Below, in pieces: positions 17,339 to 26,726 of a DNA stretch of 64,000 bases (position 1 is the first letter of the stretch; every line of letters starts with the position of its first letter). The translations under genes and the position numbers were made by a program. The notes below the pieces were generated by a model, which saw only the letters and a list, made by a program, of their open reading frames with translations, did not search any database and was not told the origin of the DNA. Source of the stretch: Rubinisphaera margarita (GTDB taxonomy: Bacteria; Planctomycetota; Planctomycetia; Planctomycetales; Planctomycetaceae); contig NZ_JAKFGB010000020.1 of the NCBI RefSeq assembly GCF_022267515.1, positions 186,001-250,000 on the forward strand, written 5' to 3'.

Positions 17339-20092
17339 TTACTCCGCCGCCTTCGCGGGCGGAAGCGTCTGAAGCAGCTTGCCGTCTTTGCCGTTCCAGA
17401 TTCGGACCACGCCATCGTGCCCGGCTGCGATGACCAGCCCTTCGTCGTCGGTCACGGCGACGGCATTCAGGAACTGTTCCGACCCGGACATGCTGCGGTA
17501 GTTGCGACCGTTACTGGCGGTCACCATTCTCACGACCTTATCGCCACTTGAAGTCGCCAGATTGTCGCTGACGCCGATGTACTTCACGCCGGTCACCTGT
17601 TTGCCGAAGCTGGTGATTGTGCGAATCTGCGAACCATCGAGCCGGTTCCAGACCTTGACCGACTGATCAGCAGAAGCGCTCGAAAGCGTGAGTCCGTCGG
17701 CGGCCCAGTCGACATCCAGCACGTGCTCGGTGTGCCCTTCGAAGGACGCGATCTGATTCCCGTCCGGCACGCGGAAGACCTTCACGAACTTGTCCGCCGA
17801 ACCCGAAGCGAGGTGGGTTCCATCTTCGGAGAACGCCACCGTCAGCACGACATCGCTGTGGGCGCCTTCCAGCGTCTTTGCAATCTGTCCGGCACTCCAG
17901 TTCCAGAGCTGCAGTTCGCCATCGCGTGACGGGTCGCCTCCGCCGGTCGCGAGTAGTGTGCCATCCGGTGAGAACGCCAGAGCCGTCACGCGGTCGATGA
18001 ACGGATTTGGCTCCTGATTCTCCCCGAGTCGAGCCTGCAACGTCCACGGAGCGTCAAGCGTCACCACCGTGAGTTGCCCCTGCTCCTGGATTCCGCAAAG
18101 CAGTCCGCCTGGCAGATCGAGAACATCTACGACCGGCTGCCACTCTTTGAGAGAGGCGGAACCGATCGGTGCCCCGGTCGCCAGATTCCAGATGGCGACT
18201 TCTCCCTGACCGGTCGTGACCGCCAGGCGTTGTGGATCGAGAAAGCATGCGGCGATCGACTTGGCGAGTTCTTCGTCCATACTCTTCTTCGCCGCGGCCA
18301 GATCAGCCGTGAGTTGCGTGAGACGCTCGGCCGTTTGCTTGACGTTTGCGTCCCGTTCTTTCAGGAGAGCTTCGGCACGAGTCAGAGCGTCCTGTTCAAG
18401 CTTGAGGGTCGTCTCGGCTCGACGGTGTTCCTCTTTCGCAGTGTTCAACTTCGCAAGTGCCTCATCACGGGCTTTCGTGGCGGCTTCCTGCTTCTTTTTC
18501 AAATCATCAGCGTCGGGTGTCTTCGCGAGGTTGGCGTCCGCGTCAGCCAACTCTGTGACTGTCTTCTCATGAGCTGTATTCGCTTTGGCCAAATCCATCG
18601 CGGTCGTTTCCAGAGTTTTCTTCGTGGTTTCGACTGATGTCTGCCGCGTCTTCAGATCATCCGTTGCGGCCTTCTGCAAGGTGGTCGCGTTCGTGGAAAG
18701 CGACTTGGCGACTGCGACCTGTCGTTCCAGTGATTTGTGATCGACGACGCGGCCGATCTTCTGTTTGAACTCGCGAACCTGTTTGCCCTGATCGTCCCAG
18801 ACGCGCACGCTACCCGATTCATGAACGGTGGCGAACGACTTTCCGGTTGAGTCGACCGAGACCGCGACGGCGTCTCCGCCTGCAGCCCAGCCGCGGTTGG
18901 CGGCTCGCTTTTCGAGGTCCCAGAGTGTCGCATTGCCGTCGTCAGAGAGAGCCAGCGCCGCGGATGGTCCGGTTACCTGCAGAGCCACGATCGGCGAGTC
19001 GTTCTTCTTGAACTCGGCTCCAGATGCGGTCCACTGAGGTTGATCGGCCGGTTTCTCCCAGAGTTGCAGAGTGCCATCCGCATGGGCTGTCAGGAGGCGC
19101 GATGCGGCGAAAGCGATTTCGACACACGGTTTTGGGGGAGTAATCTGAACCGGCTGGTCGGGAGTCGCGGCAGGAATCACGGTAATCCCGGCCGCATGGG
19201 CGACGGCAATGAGGCCCGCCGCATCATCGATAGCAATGGCGACGGCTTCGGCCAGGCCGCTATCGATCGATTTGAAACCGGCATCACTGCGATACACGAT
19301 TCGTCCCGATGGACCGATCGCGACAATCGCGTTTCCACTCGCGGAAACTCCCGATGCGGAAACCGCTTCGTTCAGCGAGCCCTGGTCAACGAGCTGGTAG
19401 GGTTCCTGCTGCCAGATCTTGACGTTGCGATATCCGGCGGAGGCGATGACGCGGCCCTGCGGATGAATGGCGACCGCATTCACGAAGTCCCGGTGTGCGA
19501 CCGAAAGTTCCGGATCGACCAGTTCGACAAGCTGCTGGGGATCGGTCAGTGAAATGACCTGCAGCCGATTCCCCCGGCCGAGAGCGATACGATCTTCCCG
19601 TGGGAATAGAGCCATCGAATAGGTCGGCTGCAGATGCGATGGCATGCCCGTCCAGATGATCGACTTGTGACCAGCCGCTTCGCCTTCAGGGGCGCCGAGT
19701 TCGATCCATCGCTTCAGCTTCCAGACTTCAGCTCCGGTCAGCTTGTGAGCATTCATGTTGTTGGGCAGCGGCGGCATTACAGGCTCACTCTCGCGGCTGG
19801 CCACCAGATACAGATAGCTGGCATCGGGGTCGCCCGGTTCGATGGCAGCTCCGCTGTCGCCCCCTTTCAGCATTCCGGCAACGGTCTCGAGGTTGAGAGC
19901 CCCTTCGGACTTCGTGGTGTTATGACAGGCCAGACAGTTCGCCTTGAGGACGGGAGCCACGTCCTGGTCGTAGGTCACTTCCCGTCCCAGTTCGACCGGG
20001 GTTGGAGTGATGGCGTCCTCGGCCAGCACAGCCGTGCCGCAGAGAGTCAACAGAAGTGGAACAGATCGCAGGCTGTTGAGGAAAGCTGTCAT
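17339..20092 (-). CDS. Cytochrome-domain WD40 protein with inserted coiled coil
   Basis: The 917-residue exported protein has a signal peptide (about 1-24), a PSCyt1-type c-type cytochrome domain with CLACH (C53, C56, H57), then WD40 repeats forming one propeller before and one after a long coiled coil at about 445-611. The coil is rich in Ala, Lys, Glu and Thr and has heptad-like spacing. The C-terminal repeats show standard endings such as LQLWNW, VKVFRV, VKVWNR and VRIWNG. It is the last gene of a three-gene operon after the DUF1549/DUF1553 and PPC proteins. It probably belongs to an extracytoplasmic complex; enzymatic activity is not known. Confidence 0.88.
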   Translation of the reverse strand: MTAFLNSLRSVPLLLTLCGTAVLAEDAITPTPVELGREVTYDQDVAPVLKANCLACHNTTKSEGALNLETVAGMLKGGDSGAAIEPGDPDASYLYLVASRESEPVMPPLPNNMNAHKLTGAEVWKLKRWIELGAPEGEAAGHKSIIWTGMPSHLQPTYSMALFPREDRIALGRGNRLQVISLTDPQQLVELVDPELSVAHRDFVNAVAIHPQGRVIASAGYRNVKIWQQEPYQLVDQGSLNEAVSASGVSASGNAIVAIGPSGRIVYRSDAGFKSIDSGLAEAVAIAIDDAAGLIAVAHAAGITVIPAATPDQPVQITPPKPCVEIAFAASRLLTAHADGTLQLWEKPADQPQWTASGAEFKKNDSPIVALQVTGPSAALALSDDGNATLWDLEKRAANRGWAAGGDAVAVSVDSTGKSFATVHESGSVRVWDDQGKQVREFKQKIGRVVDHKSLERQVAVAKSLSTNATTLQKAATDDLKTRQTSVETTKKTLETTAMDLAKANTAHEKTVTELADADANLAKTPDADDLKKKQEAATKARDEALAKLNTAKEEHRRAETTLKLEQDALTRAEALLKERDANVKQTAERLTQLTADLAAAKKSMDEELAKSIAACFLDPQRLAVTTGQGEVAIWNLATGAPIGSASLKEWQPVVDVLDLPGGLLCGIQEQGQLTVVTLDAPWTLQARLGENQEPNPFIDRVTALAFSPDGTLLATGGGDPSRDGELQLWNWSAGQIAKTLEGAHSDVVLTVAFSEDGTHLASGSADKFVKVFRVPDGNQIASFEGHTEHVLDVDWAADGLTLSSASADQSVKVWNRLDGSQIRTITSFGKQVTGVKYIGVSDNLATSSGDKVVRMVTASNGRNYRSMSGSEQFLNAVAVTDDEGLVIAAGHDGVVRIWNGKDGKLLQTLPPAKAAE

Positions 20093-20143
20093 TGGTCCGC
20101 AGTTTCTGTGAAAGTGACGTGTTCAGGCGGGGCGTCGAGTGGG

Positions 20144-23107
20144 TCACGGGATAGTAATGGTGATCGGGGCATCGACGGCAAGCGTCTGTTCTCCCTGCTG
20201 ACAGACGGCTCGCACTGTGCACAGCGAATGTTTCCCGCTTGGTGCATCAGCTCCCGCCATGAGACGGATTTTTGCCGTCTTGTCCTCGGGACCGACTGAG
20301 ACCGGTGCCCAGCTGAGCCCCGAGAGTCCGGGCGGCAGTGTGAAGGTCAACTCCGCAGGAAACTTCTCGTCCCCGTCTCGGGCCAGTTCGACTTCGACTT
20401 CGAGCGATTCGCCTTTCGAGAGTTTGACCTCGCTGCCCGATTTGGAAGTCAGTTTCAGCGGGGCTTTCTGCACGAGGAAGACAAGGCGCCCGCAGTAGTC
20501 CATCTGTTTCACGGCCGCTGGCTTCTGGTCGTTTTTGGCTTTGTCGAGAGCTTTCTTCGCGGCGTCGAGTTTCGGCTGAGTGGCTGCCAGTTCGGCTTTC
20601 GCCGTTTCTGCAGCTTTCTTCGTTTCGGCCACGCGGGCCGTCAGGTCTTTCACCTGCGCTTCGATCTGCTGGATCGCCGTATTCGCTTTGGTGACTTCCG
20701 CCTCGGCGGCTGTCCGTTCGGACTGTTTTGTGTCTTTCGTTTTCTGAAGTTCCGCCTTCGCGGCGTCATCAGGAGCAGCGCCGATCTTCTGGTCAATCTC
20801 GGCGATCGCACTGGTGATTTCAGAGACAGTCCCTTTCGCTTTCTCCAGGGCGTCCTTCTGCTGGGCCAGTGCGGTCTGCTGAGCTTTCAAACCTTCCTCA
20901 GCTGTCTTCACGCCTGCTTCGGCAGCTTTGCTTTTCTCGGCGGCTGTCTTGACGAGTTCGGTAAGCTTCGCGAAATCGTCTTCGGCTCGCTTCAGAGCAG
21001 GAGGATTGCGTACGAATTGGACCGTGGCTTCTCCGAGAAGATCGCAGGTGTGCCAGCCGGCTTTGGTGTCGGCATTGAACTGGAAACGCACCTTGCTCGA
21101 TGTTGCGTCCTTGGCGATTTCCGGTGTCTCGACGACAACCTTGGCGTTCTTGTCCAGCCCCTCCGCTTTGAGCGTCACTTTGTCGGCGAAACCTTCCGCT
21201 CGCTGGATGGTCACAGGAGCCCAGACCTGTTGAGACTGGGTAACCACTTGGACAAGTGGAGCATTCTGAGGCTGATAGTGAGCTCCGGCCGGAGGTTCGA
21301 TCACCGAGGCGACCAGCTGGTGCCCCTGTCGCGAGACAGCCGGATCGTTGGCCTGGCTGGGGGCGACGAGTTCAACCGGAACTACCGACTGCGCGGCGAC
21401 CAGTCCTGTATCTTCCAGTGTCTGCGGATCGACCGATTTCGCGATCAGCTGTAATTCGGCGAAGCCCACGGGAGCATCCGGGGAGGCGTAGAGTACAAGA
21501 TTGGCCGTCGTTGTTCCGGGCGGAATCAGCACCGCGGGAATCTGAACGCCGGGCGGCGGATGCGGTGCTTCGACCACGATTCCCTGGTTAAAACCATGGG
21601 TAGTGCTGACCGCCAGTTTGATCAGTGCGGTGCCGCCGCGGCGGGCGACGCATCCTGCTGGAGTATCCGCGGCAAGTTTCCCTACCACCGGCGGTTGTGA
21701 GTAAGCGTAAATCTGAAACCCGGGCTCGGGCGGAGAGACACGCAATCGATAGTGCGATGATGACTGTTCATCGAGAACGGCATATCGATTCCTCACAGTC
21801 AGATCATACCAGCCGGCTTCCGGAGCGGTCACATTGAAGTCGGTGTCGTCGGTCAGCGTGTCGAAGACATTGGGGACAAGGTTCGTCGCGATGTCATCGG
21901 GGACGTTCACGGCCTTGCGTGTTTCTTTCCCATTGGCATCGACCGTGACGTGCTCAAGGAGAGCGAGCGGGTCGAGCAGCTGGCCGTCGCGCTGGGCGAA
22001 CAGCTGAAGCCAGAGCACATCGCCTTTCTGAACCGGGATGCGATACCGGTCGATGTCGTCGATCTCATTGAAGTAACCGACCACTTCGCAGTCCCCGCTG
22101 ATCTCCTGCGTCTGCGCCAGTTCGTTGTTCGGTTCCTGTTCGGTGACCAGTAACTTGCCCGTGATCGGGAGAGATCGAAGAACGGTCGCTCCTTCCGGCT
22201 CCGTCAGCTGAACGGTTTGTCGTGGGACCAGAATCTCACGAGGATTGATGAATCCAGCCAGGACGGTCTGATTGGCTGAACCGACCGGATTCATCTGGAG
22301 CGGCACGGCAGGCTGGTCTGTCGGAGCCGACTTCCCACGATATTCCGTCGAACCTTCGGTCTGCATCACAGGCGGCTCAACCGTAGTGGGCGCCAGCTTG
22401 CCAGTCGCCAGCAGTCGATAGGTGTGCGAGTTGGAGCCGGCGTAGAGGAAATCGAACACGCGGATGCGGTAATCCCCGGCGACGGCGGCCTGGAAACGGA
22501 TCCGGGGCTCAAGGTCTCCGGTGCGACGGCTGTAAGCGATTCGCCTCCCACTGGGATCAAACAACTCAATCGTCGGAATCATCGGCGAGTCGAGGGGCAG
22601 GCAGTCGAGCTGGATCTCACGCCATTCGCCGGCGGGAACGGTCAACAGATACTCATCGATATCGGCGCGCCCTTCACAACGACTGTAGACAACCGTATCG
22701 ATAGCCAAAACGAGCGGCTGATTGTTCTGCCAGTCCTTCTCTTCATGCGTGACGACCGGCTGCGATTCGACGCGAAACATTCGCGAGTTACTGACGCCGA
22801 AACGTCCTTCGACCCTGACACTGTGATAGCCAGCCGGCACGTCTCCGGCGATCTTGACCGGGAAGGACCGCGGATTGGTCGTCGGATCGGGACGTTCAAG
22901 TTGGGTGATCCCGCGATGCGAAAACACGATGCCGGAGAGCTCATCGAGATCGGTGCCATCGACGATGTTGATCGTCGCCTCAGTACCCGCCTGTCCTCCC
23001 GGAGGAAAGACGCTCTGCAGTTGCGTAATCGGTAGTTGAGCGAAAAGCGGTCCTGCTGTTCCGAAGAAGAAGTCCAGCAGGACAGTCAACCGTCGAAGTT
23101 GTCGCAT
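20144..23107 (-). CDS. PPC-domain exported protein with long coiled coil
   Basis: This 987-residue protein has a signal peptide, several beta-sandwich modules of the pre-peptidase C-terminal (PPC) type (for example EYLLTVPAGEWREIQLDC near 150 and DRYRIPVQKGDVLWLQL near 355), Ig-like beta domains (about 480-700), a strong coiled coil (about 700-861) and a final beta domain of about 125 residues. No catalytic domain is visible. PPC modules usually mediate adhesion or domain spacing. It lies 72 bases after the DUF1549/DUF1553 gene and 51 bases before the WD40 gene, in the order usual for planctomycete clusters. The coiled coil is about as long as that in the WD40 partner. Confidence 0.85.
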   Translation of the reverse strand: MRQLRRLTVLLDFFFGTAGPLFAQLPITQLQSVFPPGGQAGTEATINIVDGTDLDELSGIVFSHRGITQLERPDPTTNPRSFPVKIAGDVPAGYHSVRVEGRFGVSNSRMFRVESQPVVTHEEKDWQNNQPLVLAIDTVVYSRCEGRADIDEYLLTVPAGEWREIQLDCLPLDSPMIPTIELFDPSGRRIAYSRRTGDLEPRIRFQAAVAGDYRIRVFDFLYAGSNSHTYRLLATGKLAPTTVEPPVMQTEGSTEYRGKSAPTDQPAVPLQMNPVGSANQTVLAGFINPREILVPRQTVQLTEPEGATVLRSLPITGKLLVTEQEPNNELAQTQEISGDCEVVGYFNEIDDIDRYRIPVQKGDVLWLQLFAQRDGQLLDPLALLEHVTVDANGKETRKAVNVPDDIATNLVPNVFDTLTDDTDFNVTAPEAGWYDLTVRNRYAVLDEQSSSHYRLRVSPPEPGFQIYAYSQPPVVGKLAADTPAGCVARRGGTALIKLAVSTTHGFNQGIVVEAPHPPPGVQIPAVLIPPGTTTANLVLYASPDAPVGFAELQLIAKSVDPQTLEDTGLVAAQSVVPVELVAPSQANDPAVSRQGHQLVASVIEPPAGAHYQPQNAPLVQVVTQSQQVWAPVTIQRAEGFADKVTLKAEGLDKNAKVVVETPEIAKDATSSKVRFQFNADTKAGWHTCDLLGEATVQFVRNPPALKRAEDDFAKLTELVKTAAEKSKAAEAGVKTAEEGLKAQQTALAQQKDALEKAKGTVSEITSAIAEIDQKIGAAPDDAAKAELQKTKDTKQSERTAAEAEVTKANTAIQQIEAQVKDLTARVAETKKAAETAKAELAATQPKLDAAKKALDKAKNDQKPAAVKQMDYCGRLVFLVQKAPLKLTSKSGSEVKLSKGESLEVEVELARDGDEKFPAELTFTLPPGLSGLSWAPVSVGPEDKTAKIRLMAGADAPSGKHSLCTVRAVCQQGEQTLAVDAPITITIP

Positions 23108-23179
23108 GGAAAAGCCCGCGTCAGGGAGGTGGGAATGAGAGTCAACACTTAGGGAGGGGTTGCGGTGTGGCTCCGAGGG

Positions 23180-25696
23180 TCAATGGTTGAACATGAACTC
23201 CTTGGAGTTAACGAGCGCCCAGATCACATCCTCATAGGAGACCTTCGGCTCGATACCGTCGCGTTTGACGTAACTGACCGCTGCGTGAAGTTCTTCCTCC
23301 CGTGGCTGTCGGGCGTACGCCCACAGGTACAGTTCCTTGATACGTTCCTCGTGCGGTCGAGACTCGTCGGACGCCAGCTTTGCCGCTCGGCCGCGACCGT
23401 CGGAAATCTTGCTCTGCACTTCCTGACTGTTCAGCAGGTGCAGCGACTGGGCCAGACTGGCATCGCCGGAACGCTCGCACTCACAGGCCGTTTCTCCCTG
23501 CGGCTGTCCGAAGACTTTGAGGAAGTAGGGTGCACTGCTGACATCCCGCATCTGCAGAGCCGAGTAACCAGCCGGCAGTCCGTTCATCTGAGACGGAACG
23601 TCCGCGATCTGATGCAGGGCATCGTAGAGGCTTTCGGCAGAGAGCCGCTTCGGGTAGTACCGGGAAAAGTTCTGTTTGTCTTTCAGGTTGTACTCGTTCG
23701 GCAACGCACTCAACTGATACGTCCGCGAGTTGCAGATCAGTCGGACGAGCCCTTTGAGATCGAAGCCAGAGTCGACAAACGACTGAGCGAGACTGTCGAG
23801 CAGTTCAGGATTCGCTGGAGGATTCGTGGCCCGCATGTCATCTTCCGGATCGACAATGCCGCGACCAAAGAAGTGTTTCCAGTACCGGTTCACCAGCGTG
23901 CGGGAGAAGAACGGATTGTCCGGTTCCGCCATCCAGTCAGCCAGGGCGACGCGCGGATCCTGGTCGGGAGCCAGTTCGAGAGGTTCGCCGCCAAGTCCAC
24001 AGGGCTTCATCGCCGTGCCGGATTTCGGGTTCTTGGCCGTGGCCGTTCCGAAGTTATGGAACACGCGGCGATCCCGTCCCTTGGCATTCACGTTGCCGGC
24101 CTGAGTCTTCTTGCCGATCCGGCTGAAGAAGGCGGCCATGCCGTAGTAATCATCCTGGCTCCATTCCTCGAACGGATGATGGTGGCAACGGGCACACTGA
24201 ATCCGCACGCCCAGGAACAGTTGGGCACAGTCTTCGACAAGGCCTTCGGCGTCGGTGATTTCGCGATACCACGTCACCGGGGGATTCTGATCGATGCTGC
24301 CGGACGCGGTGATCACTTCGCGGACCATCTCGTCGTAAGGCTTGTTGTTGTAAATCGAATTCCAGATCCATTGATAGAACGCATAGACGCCGTACAGATC
24401 TTCCGGACGCTGCTTGCGGTTCCGCAGCAACAGACTCCATTTGTTCGTGAACAGGTCGGCGTATTCGGGAGTTTCGAGCAGGCGGTCGATCAACTCGCTT
24501 CGCTTGTTCGGATTGGAATCGGCCACAAACGCTGCCGCTTCTTCGGCTGTTGGCAGTGTGCCTGTGATGTCGATGTAAACACGACGCAGGAAGGTCTCGT
24601 CGGTGGCCGGAGCGGAGGGCGGGATTCCGAGTTGCTTGAGCTTCGAGAAGACCGCTTCGTCGATCAAATTGGCCGGGGCGGGGATCGACTGCGTGTCTGC
24701 TCCCAGCGGAATGGTGGAACGGAAGGTGTCGACATACCCCTGGTAACGGGCCATCACAGCAACTTCCCCACTCAGCTGACCGGTTGTCACGAGCCCGGTC
24801 GGTGTGACTTCGGCCATTTCGGCGACGTTCGGTTCGAACAGAGCCGTGCGGGTGACATCCTTTGTGTGTCCGTCACTGTACGTCGCGATCACGGCGACCT
24901 GCTGATTGACGTCGGTTCCCATGATGCGTTGTTTTGGGAAGCATTCGATGCCGGTCAGGACCGGATCGGACTCGCTGCCGTAGGGCATCCCCTGTTCGAT
25001 CCAGCGATAGAGCAGTCGATATTCGTCGCTGTCCGGCTTCAGAGGACTTCCACCGCCGTGAGGCACCTGACCGCTTGCTTTCGCTAAAAGCAGACTCTCT
25101 GCCGGAGCAGCGGGAGAAAGTCGACGCGCCCGGCTCTCGTAGACGAGGTATTCGTAGTCATCTTCGGGATAGAAGCCGAGCAGGGAGAGTTTGAAACCGT
25201 TCTGTCCACTCGCTTTGCCGTGGCAGCCGCCCCCGTTGCAGGCAAGCTTGGTGAAAATCGGGACAATCTCGTGCTTGAAGTTAACTGCCTGCGTCGTTTC
25301 CAGTCCGGAGACGACAATGGGCCGCTCCGCCTGCACGCCGAGAGTTGTTCGAATGGTCAGCTTGCCGGTGCCGTTTTCGAGGGGCAGGATCAGCCCGTCG
25401 CCCAGGACCCGTGCCAGCGAAGGCGGTTCGATCGTCCAGGTCACATCCCGGGTGTAGTCGATGTTCCGACCGTCCCGCATTTGGGCGGTGACGATCAATT
25501 GTTTACGATCGTCGGCTCCGCGAAGGGTTACCGCCCCGTTGAGATCATCAATCAGATCCGGGCCGATACGGATTTCAGCAATGGTGAGCGATTCTCCAGC
25601 AGGCTCGTTGCCATAGGCAGCGGGCAGAAACACCAGAGACAGGGAGAGTGTGCAGACCGTACGGAGCAGTCGTGCAGACAGAAGAGCATTCGTCAT
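23180..25696 (-). CDS. DUF1549/DUF1553 protein with N-terminal Ig-like domains
   Basis: The 838-residue exported protein starts with a signal peptide (about 1-30), a bacterial Ig-like (BIG2) domain, then a CxxxxCH site (C153-N-G-G-G-C158-H159), a second BIG2-like domain (about 255-325), DUF1549 with CARCH in the GVRIQCARCHHHPFEEWS region, and a C-terminal DUF1553 domain (RTLVNRYWKHFFGRG near 620). This is the planctomycete cytochrome-associated family. It is the first gene of the operon, 72 bases before the PPC gene. Unlike many such loci, there is no DUF1501 gene in this operon; the only one in the window is at 5.7 kb. Reaction unknown. Confidence 0.9.
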   Translation of the reverse strand: MTNALLSARLLRTVCTLSLSLVFLPAAYGNEPAGESLTIAEIRIGPDLIDDLNGAVTLRGADDRKQLIVTAQMRDGRNIDYTRDVTWTIEPPSLARVLGDGLILPLENGTGKLTIRTTLGVQAERPIVVSGLETTQAVNFKHEIVPIFTKLACNGGGCHGKASGQNGFKLSLLGFYPEDDYEYLVYESRARRLSPAAPAESLLLAKASGQVPHGGGSPLKPDSDEYRLLYRWIEQGMPYGSESDPVLTGIECFPKQRIMGTDVNQQVAVIATYSDGHTKDVTRTALFEPNVAEMAEVTPTGLVTTGQLSGEVAVMARYQGYVDTFRSTIPLGADTQSIPAPANLIDEAVFSKLKQLGIPPSAPATDETFLRRVYIDITGTLPTAEEAAAFVADSNPNKRSELIDRLLETPEYADLFTNKWSLLLRNRKQRPEDLYGVYAFYQWIWNSIYNNKPYDEMVREVITASGSIDQNPPVTWYREITDAEGLVEDCAQLFLGVRIQCARCHHHPFEEWSQDDYYGMAAFFSRIGKKTQAGNVNAKGRDRRVFHNFGTATAKNPKSGTAMKPCGLGGEPLELAPDQDPRVALADWMAEPDNPFFSRTLVNRYWKHFFGRGIVDPEDDMRATNPPANPELLDSLAQSFVDSGFDLKGLVRLICNSRTYQLSALPNEYNLKDKQNFSRYYPKRLSAESLYDALHQIADVPSQMNGLPAGYSALQMRDVSSAPYFLKVFGQPQGETACECERSGDASLAQSLHLLNSQEVQSKISDGRGRAAKLASDESRPHEERIKELYLWAYARQPREEELHAAVSYVKRDGIEPKVSYEDVIWALVNSKEFMFNH

Positions 25697-26167
25697 AGGG
25701 ACATCCTAATCAACCTGCGAATACATTTGTCGAACCGATAGTAGTCGGCTGGTTATGGAGAACAGCAGTTGGCTACTGTTCCATTCAGGCAGGTTCCGCA
25801 AAGGTGTGGCACCAGGCGGGAACGGCTGTGGTTTTTGGGCTGGTCGAAACGAGGTCTCAGGAGAGCGTGCACTTCGGGTAAACCGAAAATTCGGTCTTAT
25901 CTCACCCAAAGAACATATCAATAATCACTTGACTGTCAATATTGAATCGTTTCTCACCGCTGAGGGAGCGGCAAGGCTCGTACGAGCGCGACCGAGGTAC
26001 GAGGATGTCTGACAAGGCAGGAACTGTATCTTATACCGCTGGCGGGAGCCATGAAAAGTTATCAGGATGAAATGTCGGGATTTTTTCGCATTCCGGAATT
26101 AACCGACGATCGAACCGATTTCGCGATCTTCAATGACAATTCAGGTGTCTACAGGAGTTGATATCTG
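25697..26167. other. Divergent regulatory gap with several palindromes
   Basis: The 471 bases between divergent genes contain no gene I can support. They hold a 14-base palindrome ACCGAAAATTCGGT (25882-25895), an 11-base one TTGACTGTCAA (25929-25939) and a perfect 12-base one GCTCGTACGAGC (25976-25987), all within 106 bases, together with the promoter candidate described next. AGGAG at 26152-26156 is the ribosome site for the following gene. Confidence 0.5.
25912..25939 (-). promoter_or_regulatory. Candidate promoter of the DUF1549-PPC-WD40 operon
   Basis: On the minus strand TTGACA (complement of 25934-25939) and TATGTT (complement of 25912-25917) are 16 bases apart. The -35 box is a perfect consensus and overlaps the TTGACTGTCAA palindrome, as an operator would. 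The predicted leader to the start at 25696 is about 210 bases. Confidence 0.45.
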
Positions 26168-26623
26168 GTGAGTGAGTCCACTGAAGTGAATCCCGCTACG
26201 GACTTAACCGGTCGCGAACGAATCGCGGCGGGCATCCTGAGGTTGATTGGCTGCGGCGGCCTGCTCGCTCTGCCGGCAATTGTTTTGCCGCTTGAAACGC
26301 TGACATTAATCCATGCCTGGCTGGGACTGGGAACCATTCCTTCCGATCCTGTCGTTGAGTATCTGGCACGCACAACATCCCTGTTTTACGTCGTCGCCGG
26401 AGTGATCACGCTGGCGATTTCCGCCGACCTCGACCGCTATCGCCCTCTGGCCCGTCTCTGGGCCTGGTGTGCAATCGGGAAAGGGGCAGCCGTGCTTCTG
26501 ATCGATCTCGACGTCGGATTGCCGCTCTGGTGGACCGTGATTGAAGGGCCGTCTTCAATTCTGATCGGCTTTCTGCTCCTCGCGTTGTTGTCCCGAAAAG
26601 CGCCTGCGAAGGGGCAGAATTGA
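26168..26623 (+). CDS. Four-helix hypothetical membrane protein
   Basis: The 151-residue product has four predicted membrane helices, with short loops and no charged motif I recognise as catalytic. It starts at GTG (26168), preceded by AGGAG 11 bases upstream; no better ATG is in frame before the first helix. No family name can be given. It is followed, 103 bases on, by the FG-GAP/TPR pair and may or may not be co-transcribed. Confidence 0.6.
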   Translation: MSESTEVNPATDLTGRERIAAGILRLIGCGGLLALPAIVLPLETLTLIHAWLGLGTIPSDPVVEYLARTTSLFYVVAGVITLAISADLDRYRPLARLWAWCAIGKGAAVLLIDLDVGLPLWWTVIEGPSSILIGFLLLALLSRKAPAKGQN

Positions 26624-26726
26624 CGCAACTCGGAAACGCTCGCTTCTCGCTGGTCGGTTGCGGTCGTAGAATCTCGCAAACCGAATCGACCCGCTTCCGA
26701 TCTTCGACCCCGACACGGCGGTGCCT

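Noticed and set aside
23165..25087. 640-codon plus-strand frame opposite the DUF1549/DUF1553 gene
   Set aside because: Antisense shadow with no recognisable domain; the minus-strand gene has heme motifs and signal peptide.
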